This document shows, one piece after another, positions 57,027 through 64,000 of a stretch of DNA of 64,000 nucleotides (its first letter is position 1; every line of letters begins with the position of its first letter). The DNA is taken from positions 1 through 64,000 of the forward strand of contig NZ_JACBJQ010000008.1 of the NCBI RefSeq assembly GCF_013404075.1, written 5' to 3'. The position numbers and the translations under genes were made by a program. The DNA comes from Mycolicibacterium vinylchloridicum (lineage in GTDB: Bacteria > Actinomycetota > Actinomycetes > Mycobacteriales > Mycobacteriaceae). The notes under the pieces are model-generated. The model was not told the origin of the DNA, ran no database searches, and saw only the letters and a program-made list of their open reading frames with translations.

Positions 57027-57090
57027 CCGCGAGCAGACGCGAAAACCCCCTTTTTTGTGCCAATTTGGGGGGTTTCGCGTCTGCTCGCGG
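57027..57090. repeat. Long inverted repeat in the intergenic region, possible terminator
   Basis: CCGCGAGCAGACGCGAAAAC plus CCCC (57027-57050) pairs with the 24 bases at 57067-57090 with one mismatch, around a 16-nt loop containing a T6 run. A T6 run next to the first arm would terminate transcription on the plus strand only weakly. The word GCGAGCAGACGC with A-rich flanks looks like a dispersed mycobacterial palindrome. It ends the malQ-NTF2 run and separates it from the secreted-protein gene. Confidence 0.75.
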
Positions 57091-57174
57091 TCTTAATGGC
57101 CTGATCCGGCCATCAGTCAAAGATGGCCGCGTTGGGTGATGCACCCCAGGTGCCGCCATTCGTAGGTTTGCGGC

Positions 57175-58194
57175 ATGACAGCGATCGAGTGCACCGAATC
57201 ATCCGCCTGTGCCCGGACCAAGCCGGCACGGCTGAGCAACCAGATCGCCGGCGGCTTGGTACTCGCCGGGTTGAGCGCGAGTGCGCTCGCGGCGGCCCTG
57301 GGCACAGCCCCCCAGGCGAGCGCCAGCTGCGCATCCTTTTTCGGCGTCGGCAACAGCTCGGACTGCGTGAGTACCGCTACCAGCATCGCGATCGCACTGG
57401 GTCCCGGAGCGCGGGCCTACGCCTTGGGCAGCCTAGGAAGCGCGGTGGCGGTCGGAGCGCTGTCCTACGCGTCCACCGACGCCAACACCGTGTTGGGAAC
57501 CGCGTCCGCACTCGGAAACGGAGCCGGTGCGTACGTCGCCAACGGCGCCCGCATGACCTCGGCTTTCGCCGTCGGCACCCACGCGGCGGCGGTAATCAAT
57601 GGAGGTCTCCTGAATCAGGCTGTGGCGCTGGGCGATAACACCCTCGGGTACGTGAACACCTCGGGCTCAGGGGGACTGGTCGGCGGCAATCTCGCCGTGG
57701 TGATCGGCAACAGCCGACATCTGGCCCAGGCGACTGCGGATGGCAGCGGCAATGTCGCCGTCAGCATCTTCAGTCCGTCATCTGCTAAGGACTTCGGCAG
57801 CAATGTGGTTGCTTCCGGCACGTTCAACGTTGCTGCCAGCTTGTTGTCTCGCGACAGCCAGGTCTTCGCCGGCTACGGCGCCAAAGTTCTGGCCGGCACC
57901 CGTAACGCGGCGTTCAGCATTTTCGGCCAGGGTAACGACATCGCTGCCCAGGGACCCGGGACCATCCTGGTATCGGTGCTCGAGCACGCCGCGACCACCA
58001 TCAGACAGGGTCCGGGCCTCACGATCAACGGCGTCAACCTCCTCGGCCGCCCGCCAGTCCAACAGAGCGGGACCACCTCGCCGGCGGCGACCACAAAGAC
58101 CGGCGCGCGGGAGCGTCGCACGCCCGCTACGGGCAAACCTGCGACCACACACGGTGCGAAGAGTGGACGTCGGGCGACGCCGAGGTCGCGGTGA
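57175..58194 (+). CDS. Secreted protein with YadA-head-like repeats
   Basis: A 339-residue protein with an N-terminal signal region (hydrophobic core GGLVLAGLSASALAAAL; cleavage likely near residue 50). Residues about 70-290 consist of imperfect repeats of about 14 residues in the style AxAxGxxAxAxG (AIALGPGARAYALGS, SAVAVGALSYAS, SALGNGAGAYVANG), which would form a parallel beta-roll. The final 40 residues are basic and disordered (Thr, Arg, Lys rich). Such repeats build YadA-type adhesin heads in Gram-negatives; here there is no anchor domain. Function unknown. Confidence 0.65.
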   Translation: MTAIECTESSACARTKPARLSNQIAGGLVLAGLSASALAAALGTAPQASASCASFFGVGNSSDCVSTATSIAIALGPGARAYALGSLGSAVAVGALSYASTDANTVLGTASALGNGAGAYVANGARMTSAFAVGTHAAAVINGGLLNQAVALGDNTLGYVNTSGSGGLVGGNLAVVIGNSRHLAQATADGSGNVAVSIFSPSSAKDFGSNVVASGTFNVAASLLSRDSQVFAGYGAKVLAGTRNAAFSIFGQGNDIAAQGPGTILVSVLEHAATTIRQGPGLTINGVNLLGRPPVQQSGTTSPAATTKTGARERRTPATGKPATTHGAKSGRRATPRSR

Positions 58195-58203
58195 GCCCGG
58201 TGT

Positions 58204-59619
58204 CTAGCGCACGCCGGCAGCTGCCTCGGCAAGCGCGTCCGTCGCCGCCTTGCGGCGCATCTCGATGACGTCCCCGATCTGACGCGCCAGCCGGGCATTG
58301 TGCTGCACCACCGAATTCATGGCGTCGCGCGGGACCGACACGAGCGTGGTGTCGGTGAGCGCGACCACCCCGGTGATCATCCGCTGGCGGGTCAACGACG
58401 TCCCGCCGATGTAGTCCCCCACGCCCAACTGGCCCAGCGACAACTCCCGGCCGTCCTCGGCATAGACGACCATCTCCACTGATCCCGCGGTGATGAAGCA
58501 CACCGAGTCCGGAACGGAGTTGACCGGCTGGATGATCTCGCCTTCGGCATAGAGCAGCTGACGGCTCGCCGCGGACATCGTGGCGACCGCTTCGGATCCC
58601 AGCCCCAGTGCCGCGGCGACCCGCTGCACCGCGGCGTCCACATAAGCCGCGGCGGCGTCGGGATCGGGGTTGGCTTCGTCGAGGTGCAGCCCGGCCCGCT
58701 GTGCGGCGTACCACGCGCGGTGCAGCAGCAGCGATTTGGTCCGCCCCTCATCGGCGGGTGAGGCGATCGGTACCGACACCTTGTACTTGGCCTCCCCCAG
58801 CGCCACCACCTTGGCCGGGGTATTGGCCAGCCGGGTCGGCAGGCCGGTGGCCACCGCCATCAGCGCCGCCGCCACCGCGCCCGGTGGATCGTCCGGTCCG
58901 AACGTCAACGTGGCTGCCGCCAGATAGGCCGCACCCTGAACCCGGCTCAGGTTGGTGAACGATCCGGTCGCCAGCATCGCGTTCGGCACGATCTGGATCC
59001 CGTTGCCGGTGTCGATGTGCGCCGCACGCCAGTTCACTTCGACCACGCGGCCTTTGGCGGGCGCGGTGTCCAGCCAGTCGCCGATCCGGAACGGCTGCTC
59101 GAACAACAGCAGCAGCCCCGCGATGACGGGGCCGACGGCGGTCTGTACCGCAAGACCGATCACGATCGACGTCACCCCGACCGCCGCGACCAGCCCGCCG
59201 ATATTGGCACCCCACACCCAGGACAGCAGCAGGCCGACACCGAGAATGATCAGCACCAGCCGACCCAGATCGATGAAGATGCCCGGTAGGCGTTCGCGCC
59301 AGCTCCCCGACCGCGCTGCGCCGAACAACGCCGCGTTGGCCCCCGACAACAGCAGCAGCATGATCAAGAACCCGAAGACCGTCGCGGCGATCTTCGACCA
59401 GGTCGCGTCGATGTCAGCCTGTTCCAGCTGCGCGATCAGCAGGTACACCGCGCACGCCGGAAGCACCCAATTTCTCAGCAGGGCAACCGGTTTGGCATAG
59501 GAACTGCCCCGACGAGCCAACACCCCGTGCAGCTCGCTGAGCACCAACAGCGCCAGCGGCAAGCCGATGATGACGCCGAGTGCCGGCCAGAACCAGGGTT
59601 GTGAGGTCAGCCCGCTCAT
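58204..59619 (-). CDS. MscS channel with C-terminal cyclic-nucleotide-type domain (Rv2434c-like)
   Basis: A 471-residue membrane protein: an N-terminal group of four or five hydrophobic helices, the MscS pore and beta-domain (GLVAAVGVTSIVIGLAVQTAVGPVIAGLLLLFEQPFRIGDWL), then a C-terminal cNMP-binding-like domain (about 345-455). In that domain the phosphate-binding cassette lacks the usual Glu and Arg (VGDYIGGTSLTRQRMITG where FGE...RxA is expected), so cyclic-nucleotide binding is doubtful. The ATG at 59619 overlaps the stop of the cyclase-like gene (ATGA). The order matches the Rv2434c-Rv2435c pair of M. tuberculosis. Confidence 0.85.
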   Translation of the reverse strand: MSGLTSQPWFWPALGVIIGLPLALLVLSELHGVLARRGSSYAKPVALLRNWVLPACAVYLLIAQLEQADIDATWSKIAATVFGFLIMLLLLSGANAALFGAARSGSWRERLPGIFIDLGRLVLIILGVGLLLSWVWGANIGGLVAAVGVTSIVIGLAVQTAVGPVIAGLLLLFEQPFRIGDWLDTAPAKGRVVEVNWRAAHIDTGNGIQIVPNAMLATGSFTNLSRVQGAAYLAAATLTFGPDDPPGAVAAALMAVATGLPTRLANTPAKVVALGEAKYKVSVPIASPADEGRTKSLLLHRAWYAAQRAGLHLDEANPDPDAAAAYVDAAVQRVAAALGLGSEAVATMSAASRQLLYAEGEIIQPVNSVPDSVCFITAGSVEMVVYAEDGRELSLGQLGVGDYIGGTSLTRQRMITGVVALTDTTLVSVPRDAMNSVVQHNARLARQIGDVIEMRRKAATDALAEAAAGVR

Positions 59620-61769
59620 GCCGACTGCCGCGTTCCGACATCCAGCCGCCACACCGGCTCGTTACCGTCTGCGCCACTGAGGGTGCCCGCGTCGGAGAAC
59701 GTATAGATGCCCACGACAGCCTCGTGCACCCGATCGCTGACGAACACCCCTGGCGTCTTGGTTGCCGCGTGCACCCGGTTGGCCAGATCCACGGCCTCGC
59801 CCCACAGCGCGTAGATCTTCGAGCGCTGCCCCACCAGACCGCTCGTCACCGGTCCACTGTCGATGCCGGCACGGATCGCCAGCCGCGCGTCATGCTGATC
59901 GTTGAAGCGATGCACGATATCGGTCAGCTCGTTGGCGAACGCAATCGTCCGACTGGCATGGTCGACCCGGGGCACCACCAGACCGCAGGTCGCCAGCAGC
60001 CCGTTGTCCTGCATGCTGCGCACCTGTTCGACGCCATGTCGCTCGGCGGCGTCGTCGAAGGATTCGGCCAGCGAGTTGAGCATTGCGACCGACTCGCCGG
60101 TCGGCATCGAGCGGGAGAACTCGTCGAACCCGAGCAACTGCGCGTAGATGACCGACACATCGCGGTAGTGCGTGCTGATGTTCTCCTCACCCTCGCGGTA
60201 GCGCCGCGCGACGGGCTCGGGCATCAAGCTGGCCAGCAGATCGTCGTTCTCGCGCCGCTGCTCGTCGATGAGTCGCTGTTTGGTCTGCAGGCTCGCGCTC
60301 ATATCGTTGAAAGCCGAAGCCAGTTCCCCGATTTCGTCTTGCGCCGAGACCGGGACGCTCACCCCGAGCTCACCGCCGGCGACTCGGCGCACCGCAGCGG
60401 CCAGATTCTTGATCGGTCGGGTCAGAATCCTGCTGAACAGCAACGCCAGCAGCGAGACCACCACCACGATCGCCGCCGTCGACAAGGCGATGTTGCGGGC
60501 GAACGTGGTCACCGGGGCCAGCGCCTCGGACCGATCGATCTTGGCGACTATGACCCAGTCCAGGCCCGGTATCTGCAAGGGTGCGTAGGCGACCAGCGCC
60601 TCCGGGCCGATGTAGTCCCGCGCGGTCGTCACACCTGTCTCACCGGTGAGTGCCCGGTTGACCGCCAGCTTGTCGACCGGCTGCAGCAGCACACTGTCCT
60701 TGACGTCGACCTGACGTTGGGCGATGTCCTCCGGGGTCCCGTCGGCGACCACTTCTTCGACGTAGTGCTTGGGGTCGGTGAGCAGTTCCCGCGACACCGA
60801 TCTCATCAGCTTGTCCGGCCCGGCGAGGTAGGTCTCACCGGACTGCCCGAGACCGTCGTCCACCCAGCCGCCTTGCCCGGTCATCACGTCGTTGATCGAG
60901 TCGAGTGACAACTGCAGGGCGAGCATCCCGCCGATGGATCCGTCCCGGCCGATCGGCGACAGCACCCACTGCGTCGGACGCCCGAACGACGGCGCGTACC
61001 GCTCGAAGTCACTGATGAACGTCTGATCCACCGACGTCGCCTGCAACGCCTTGCGGTAGGTGGTCGCCAGGACGGTGGTGCTGTATGGGCCGCTGTTCAC
61101 GTTGGTCCCGAGATCGACGCCCTTGTACGCCGAATAGACGACATTGCCCTGGGTATCGAGGATCAACGCGTCCTCGAAGTTGAAGCGCTGTGTCAAGTCG
61201 GCGAAGAACGGCTGATAGCGGGCATTCACCGCCGACCAGGCACTGGGATCACCGGCCGAATTGACCTTGATCGCCGCGTCGGAATCCCCTTGCGCCGGAA
61301 CGGTATAGAGGTCCTGCAGATACATTGCCGCATTGGTGGTCGGTTGGAACAACGAGGCGTCCACGGGTTGCCCGGTGCTCTGCGCCAGCGCGGGCCCGAA
61401 CTCGGTCGCGTAGTACTTGGCCACCGCCTGTTCGGCGCCGGGCGGCAACGGCGTCGTCTGAAGTTCATTGAAGGCCTTACTGAATTCGTTGACCGCGGCG
61501 ATCGATTGTGTCCCATGCGTGACGATCGAGGCCGCGTCGCTGATGTCGGCGTAGAACTCGGTGATCTCGCGTGCCCGCGACTCGCGCAGTTGGGTCAGCC
61601 GTTGAAACTCGGCATTACGCAGCGATGTGGTGCCGGAGACGTATCCGATGGCACCCGCGATCACGACCGAGACGATGCTGACGGCCAACAACATGATCAA
61701 CAACTTCGACTGAAACCCCAGCGATCGCCGTCGAGAACCCCGCGACAGCGCACCCGATAGTCGGACCAC
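59616..61769 (-). CDS. Membrane receptor with degenerate class III cyclase domain (Rv2435c-like)
   Basis: A 717-residue receptor: membrane helix about 21-44, a large extracytoplasmic dCACHE-like sensor (about 45-420), a second helix about 425-445, a HAMP domain and a class III cyclase domain (about 530-700). Canonical catalytic positions are altered: the FADIVGFT metal Asp is Gln (IYAQLLGFD), the substrate Lys is Arg (VRSMQD), and the adenine-contact Asp and the catalytic Asn are replaced (IYALWGEAVDLANR), while the second metal Asp and transition-state Arg remain. cAMP synthesis is unlikely. Translationally coupled to the MscS gene. Confidence 0.85.
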   Translation of the reverse strand: MVRLSGALSRGSRRRSLGFQSKLLIMLLAVSIVSVVIAGAIGYVSGTTSLRNAEFQRLTQLRESRAREITEFYADISDAASIVTHGTQSIAAVNEFSKAFNELQTTPLPPGAEQAVAKYYATEFGPALAQSTGQPVDASLFQPTTNAAMYLQDLYTVPAQGDSDAAIKVNSAGDPSAWSAVNARYQPFFADLTQRFNFEDALILDTQGNVVYSAYKGVDLGTNVNSGPYSTTVLATTYRKALQATSVDQTFISDFERYAPSFGRPTQWVLSPIGRDGSIGGMLALQLSLDSINDVMTGQGGWVDDGLGQSGETYLAGPDKLMRSVSRELLTDPKHYVEEVVADGTPEDIAQRQVDVKDSVLLQPVDKLAVNRALTGETGVTTARDYIGPEALVAYAPLQIPGLDWVIVAKIDRSEALAPVTTFARNIALSTAAIVVVVSLLALLFSRILTRPIKNLAAAVRRVAGGELGVSVPVSAQDEIGELASAFNDMSASLQTKQRLIDEQRRENDDLLASLMPEPVARRYREGEENISTHYRDVSVIYAQLLGFDEFSRSMPTGESVAMLNSLAESFDDAAERHGVEQVRSMQDNGLLATCGLVVPRVDHASRTIAFANELTDIVHRFNDQHDARLAIRAGIDSGPVTSGLVGQRSKIYALWGEAVDLANRVHAATKTPGVFVSDRVHEAVVGIYTFSDAGTLSGADGNEPVWRLDVGTRQSA

Positions 61770-61846
61770 GTATGACCCCCCTCGTGTTGCGGCATCGCCG
61801 CTGATCGAGCGGATGCTAACCCATCAGTCGGGGTCGGGGATGTCAG

Positions 61847-62875
61847 TTACTTCGACTGGAGTGCCTCCTGGCCGAATGTGCCCGTCGCCAGCGATCCTTC
61901 CGGCAGCACCAGATCCCCGCTTTCCAGCCGGGACCTCAGATAGGCGAACGTCTGCGCGGTCTGTGCGAACAGATGCTCACCCGCCACCAACGCCGGCCGC
62001 GACGGACCGCCGGCGGCGGCGAACTGCGGCAGCGGTTGCACCACCGTGTGGTAATCGACGTTGAAGAACAACGGGAACGAATAGCGCTCCTCTTTCACCT
62101 TGCGCACCCGGTGCGAGGTGGCGACGTATTCGCCATTGGTCCACAACTCGAGCAGGTCGCCGACGTTGACGACGAAGGTGCCCGGGATCGGCGGCACATC
62201 GATCCACTCGCCGGCACCGTTGAGGACTTCGAGCCCCGGTGCGGTCGGCTTGAGCAGGGTGAAGCACTCGTAGTCGGTATGCGCCCCGATACCCTGGGCG
62301 TCTTCGGCATCCGGGTTGTACGGGTAGTAGATCAGCCGCAGCTGGCTCGGCGTCTTGGTGGCATGCCTGGTGAACGTGTCGGGATCCTCCTGCAGCGCAA
62401 CAGCGAAGGCCCACAACAGATCCCGCCCGACGCTGAGTGCCGCCTGGTAGTACGCGGTGACGGTCTCGGCGAAACCGGGGATGTCGGGCCACACATTGGG
62501 CCCGAGCATCGGGTTGCCGGCGAGGTGGTCGGGGTCGTCGACGGGCAGATCCAGTGCCGTGTCGAACGCCTCTTTGAAATCGGGCTTGTCGCCGTAGAAG
62601 CCCTCCTCGCCGACCGGCACATAGCCGCGGTGGCAACTGGACAGCCCGATGTAGGAGGCCATCTTCTGATCCATCGGCAGCGCGAAGAACTCCTTGGTCG
62701 CCGCCAGCAGCTTCTCGAACAGCTCGTCGCTGACCGCGGTACCGGAGATGTAGAAGAACCCCACCTCACGCGCTGCTGCACCGAGTTCGGCTGCCACCCG
62801 CTCCCGCTCGGCGATGTCGGCCGACCGCAGTCCACTGATATCGATGACCGGCACCGACTGGAATGCTCCGCTCAC
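61847..62875 (-). CDS. 2-oxoglutarate/Fe(II) oxygenase, isopenicillin N synthase-like
   Basis: A 342-residue oxygenase of the IPNS/DOX family. N-terminal VPVIDISGL and VGFFYISGTAV, the iron ligands His and Asp in GAHTDYECFTLL, the distal His in ATSHRVRKV, and the substrate-binding Arg in ERYSFPLFFNV (RxS) are all present. It probably hydroxylates or oxidises a small metabolite; its operon with allantoicase suggests a purine or ureide compound. It overlaps the previous stop (ATGA). Confidence 0.87.
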   Translation of the reverse strand: MSGAFQSVPVIDISGLRSADIAERERVAAELGAAAREVGFFYISGTAVSDELFEKLLAATKEFFALPMDQKMASYIGLSSCHRGYVPVGEEGFYGDKPDFKEAFDTALDLPVDDPDHLAGNPMLGPNVWPDIPGFAETVTAYYQAALSVGRDLLWAFAVALQEDPDTFTRHATKTPSQLRLIYYPYNPDAEDAQGIGAHTDYECFTLLKPTAPGLEVLNGAGEWIDVPPIPGTFVVNVGDLLELWTNGEYVATSHRVRKVKEERYSFPLFFNVDYHTVVQPLPQFAAAGGPSRPALVAGEHLFAQTAQTFAYLRSRLESGDLVLPEGSLATGTFGQEALQSK

Positions 62876-63447
62876 AATGTCACGCTTCCTTCGCTTTCCT
62901 TGATCTCCCAGGCGATGTCATCGTCGACACGTAGCCGTCCTGCTGCCAATTCGGGCTGTAGTACCGCGCCCACTCGGGTCGCATCGGCGGAAGTGGTTAT
63001 CCGCCAGCCTGTCCCATCGATCTCGCCGATCGACACGTCGGCCGTGTCGCCGCTGCGCCAGGCCCAGCCGAACCGGTTCCCCACCCGCACGAGCACCGCC
63101 GACGCCAGCAACAGACCCCAGCAGGGTTCGGCGGTGCCCGGCTCACGCTTCCAATGCTCGGTGTAATCGGCATGCACCCCGACCTCGACGAGCGTGTCGC
63201 CGTCCCAGCTCATCTGCCCGGCGTCTGGAAGACCGGGTGGTTGCAGGTCCACCATCCGGTTCCACTCGAAGACGTCGAGGCGTTGATCGAGCCGGCCCGC
63301 GAATCCCTCGCCCGGGCCGCGCACGTCGACGAACAGCGAAAGGCCTTGTAACCAGACAACATTCGTCCCGATATCACGGGTTCCGTCGGCCTCGATCAGC
63401 AGGGTGCGCCGCCACAATCCGCTGCACTCGGCGATCGACGGTGTCAC
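62872..63447 (-). CDS. Unrecognised protein between allantoicase and 2OG oxygenase
   Basis: A 191-residue soluble protein, GTG start overlapping the allantoicase stop (GTGA). The open frame further upstream is a shadow of allantoicase. Conserved-looking blocks: GLWRRTLLIEADGTRDIGTN, WLQGLSLFVDVRGP, MVDLQPPG and HADYTEHWKREPG. The N-terminal pattern (WRR, DG-D, WLQ, FVD-R) faintly resembles Hri1-type calycin folds, but this is not firm. It is enclosed by two coupled genes, so a role in the same pathway is likely. Confidence 0.6.
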   Translation of the reverse strand: MTPSIAECSGLWRRTLLIEADGTRDIGTNVVWLQGLSLFVDVRGPGEGFAGRLDQRLDVFEWNRMVDLQPPGLPDAGQMSWDGDTLVEVGVHADYTEHWKREPGTAEPCWGLLLASAVLVRVGNRFGWAWRSGDTADVSIGEIDGTGWRITTSADATRVGAVLQPELAAGRLRVDDDIAWEIKESEGSVTL

Positions 63448-64000
63448 AGTGCGGCCTCCCACCGCTGCCGAAGCAGTGCCAGGCCCGCCTCGGTGGGCCG
63501 GCCCAATGCGCGAACCCGGGCGATGCCGCCGTCGGGATAGGCCTGCACCCGGATCGCCGTGATCGCGGCCGCGTCCACCACGAAGAGCTGCCGAGCATCG
63601 GCGAGCAGCTGGGTTCGGGGCACCACGATCTCGTCGAACGACAAAGCCCACCAGGGTCGCTGGGCGCTCGGCCGGTCGCGGGTCCCGTACACGCAGACTT
63701 CGCGCGAGGCGTTGAACACGAAGTACGACGTGTCGATCTCGATGCGATCCAGATCGGTCGGTGTGAGGAACGAGATCGTCACCGCGTCATGGGTGTCGGG
63801 CCCGATGTCGCGGCGGCGCCGGGCCTCCCAGCCCGACCCCATGTTGTGTGGCCGGTCGGCCGAGAGGATGGCGCGGGCATCGGAATAGAAGGTGTCGCTG
63901 CAATGCTCGATGCGCCCGCCCTGCTCGGCTCCCGACACCTCGACGGTCACCCCGGACCACAGTGCCGGGTCGGGCACCGGCTCGCCGTACGCCCGCAGCC
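63444..64000 (-). CDS. alc: Allantoicase, C-terminal part (cut by window edge)
   Basis: The visible 184 codons read from the right edge: LRAYGEPVPDPALW, then SDTFYSDARAILSADRPHNMGSGWEARRRRDIGPDTHDAVTI and LDRIEIDTSYFVFNAS, which is the second allantoicase repeat. The enzyme hydrolyses allantoate to ureidoglycolate and urea. The N-terminal half lies beyond the window. It is the first visible gene of a three-gene coupled operon; the urea formed could feed the urease encoded 53 kb away. Confidence 0.85.
   Translation of the reverse strand, partial: LRAYGEPVPDPALWSGVTVEVSGAEQGGRIEHCSDTFYSDARAILSADRPHNMGSGWEARRRRDIGPDTHDAVTISFLTPTDLDRIEIDTSYFVFNASREVCVYGTRDRPSAQRPWWALSFDEIVVPRTQLLADARQLFVVDAAAITAIRVQAYPDGGIARVRALGRPTEAGLALLRQRWEAAL

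Overview
The window is high-GC actinobacterial chromosome and clearly mycobacterial, most likely a fast-growing Mycolicibacterium-type species. From about 1 to 49.5 kb the gene order follows, in inverted orientation, the M. tuberculosis segment running from apa (Rv1860) back to erg3 (Rv1814): modCB, an Rv1856c-like SDR, ndh, the urease cluster, Rv1847, blaI/blaR, gnd1, guaB1, Rv1842c/Rv1841c, glcB, Rv1836c, lipZ, gcvB, Rv1830-Rv1828, garA, gcvH, Rv1825-Rv1823, pgsA2, secA2, bacA, Rv1817, Rv1816, Rv1815 and erg3. Orthologue names rest on remembered family sequences and synteny, not on a search. No tRNA, rRNA, CRISPR array, IS element or prophage was seen.

Layout. 0-6.6 kb: N-terminal part of apa, molybdate ABC genes modC/modB with no adjacent modA, a degenerate SDR, a remnant of an Rv1855c-type oxidoreductase, ndh, a small secreted haem-binding-type protein and an orphan PrrB-like histidine kinase. 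6.6-11.4 kb: ureABCFGD with an upstream thioesterase gene. 11.4-12.4 kb: an iron island with an IdeR box driving what looks like the MrsI small RNA and a second IdeR-controlled FhuF-like gene. 12.5-24.6 kb: blaI/blaR, gnd1, guaB1, paired CBS membrane proteins, glcB and a VWA-type protein. 24.6-37.4 kb: mostly minus-strand genes, with gcvB behind a tandem glycine riboswitch, two MerR regulators, garA, gcvH, the DUF881/Sbp cell-envelope set, pgsA2 and secA2.

37.5-49.5 kb: two tandem BacA-type ABC transporters, a VOC-flavoprotein operon with a KstR-type operator, a TetR regulator divergent from a Ddn-like protein, a secreted serine protease, a DAO-family oxidase, a KhtT/KhtU-like K+/H+ antiporter pair and an Erg3-like hydroxylase. 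Synteny with the Rv1814 region ends near 49.5 kb. Beyond it lie a carboxylesterase, a coupled SMR pair, an MFS transporter, malQ, a Nudix/LLM/NTF2 run, a secreted protein with YadA-head-like repeats, a coupled cyclase-like receptor and MscS-cNMP pair in which key nucleotide-site residues are missing, and the end of a ureide-catabolism operon (allantoicase, an unknown protein and a 2OG-Fe(II) oxygenase).

Functional threads: nitrogen handling (urease, glycine cleavage, GarA, allantoicase), iron homeostasis (MrsI, FhuF-like, haem-binding protein), cell-envelope export (SecA2, PgsA2, BacA) and lipid/sterol-related oxidation (VOC-flavoprotein, Erg3). The most unusual points are the degenerate cyclase/MscS pair, a dispersed repeat inserted in frame in glcB, the unrecognised protein between allantoicase and the oxygenase, two unlisted small coupled ORFs and several well-formed operator palindromes.
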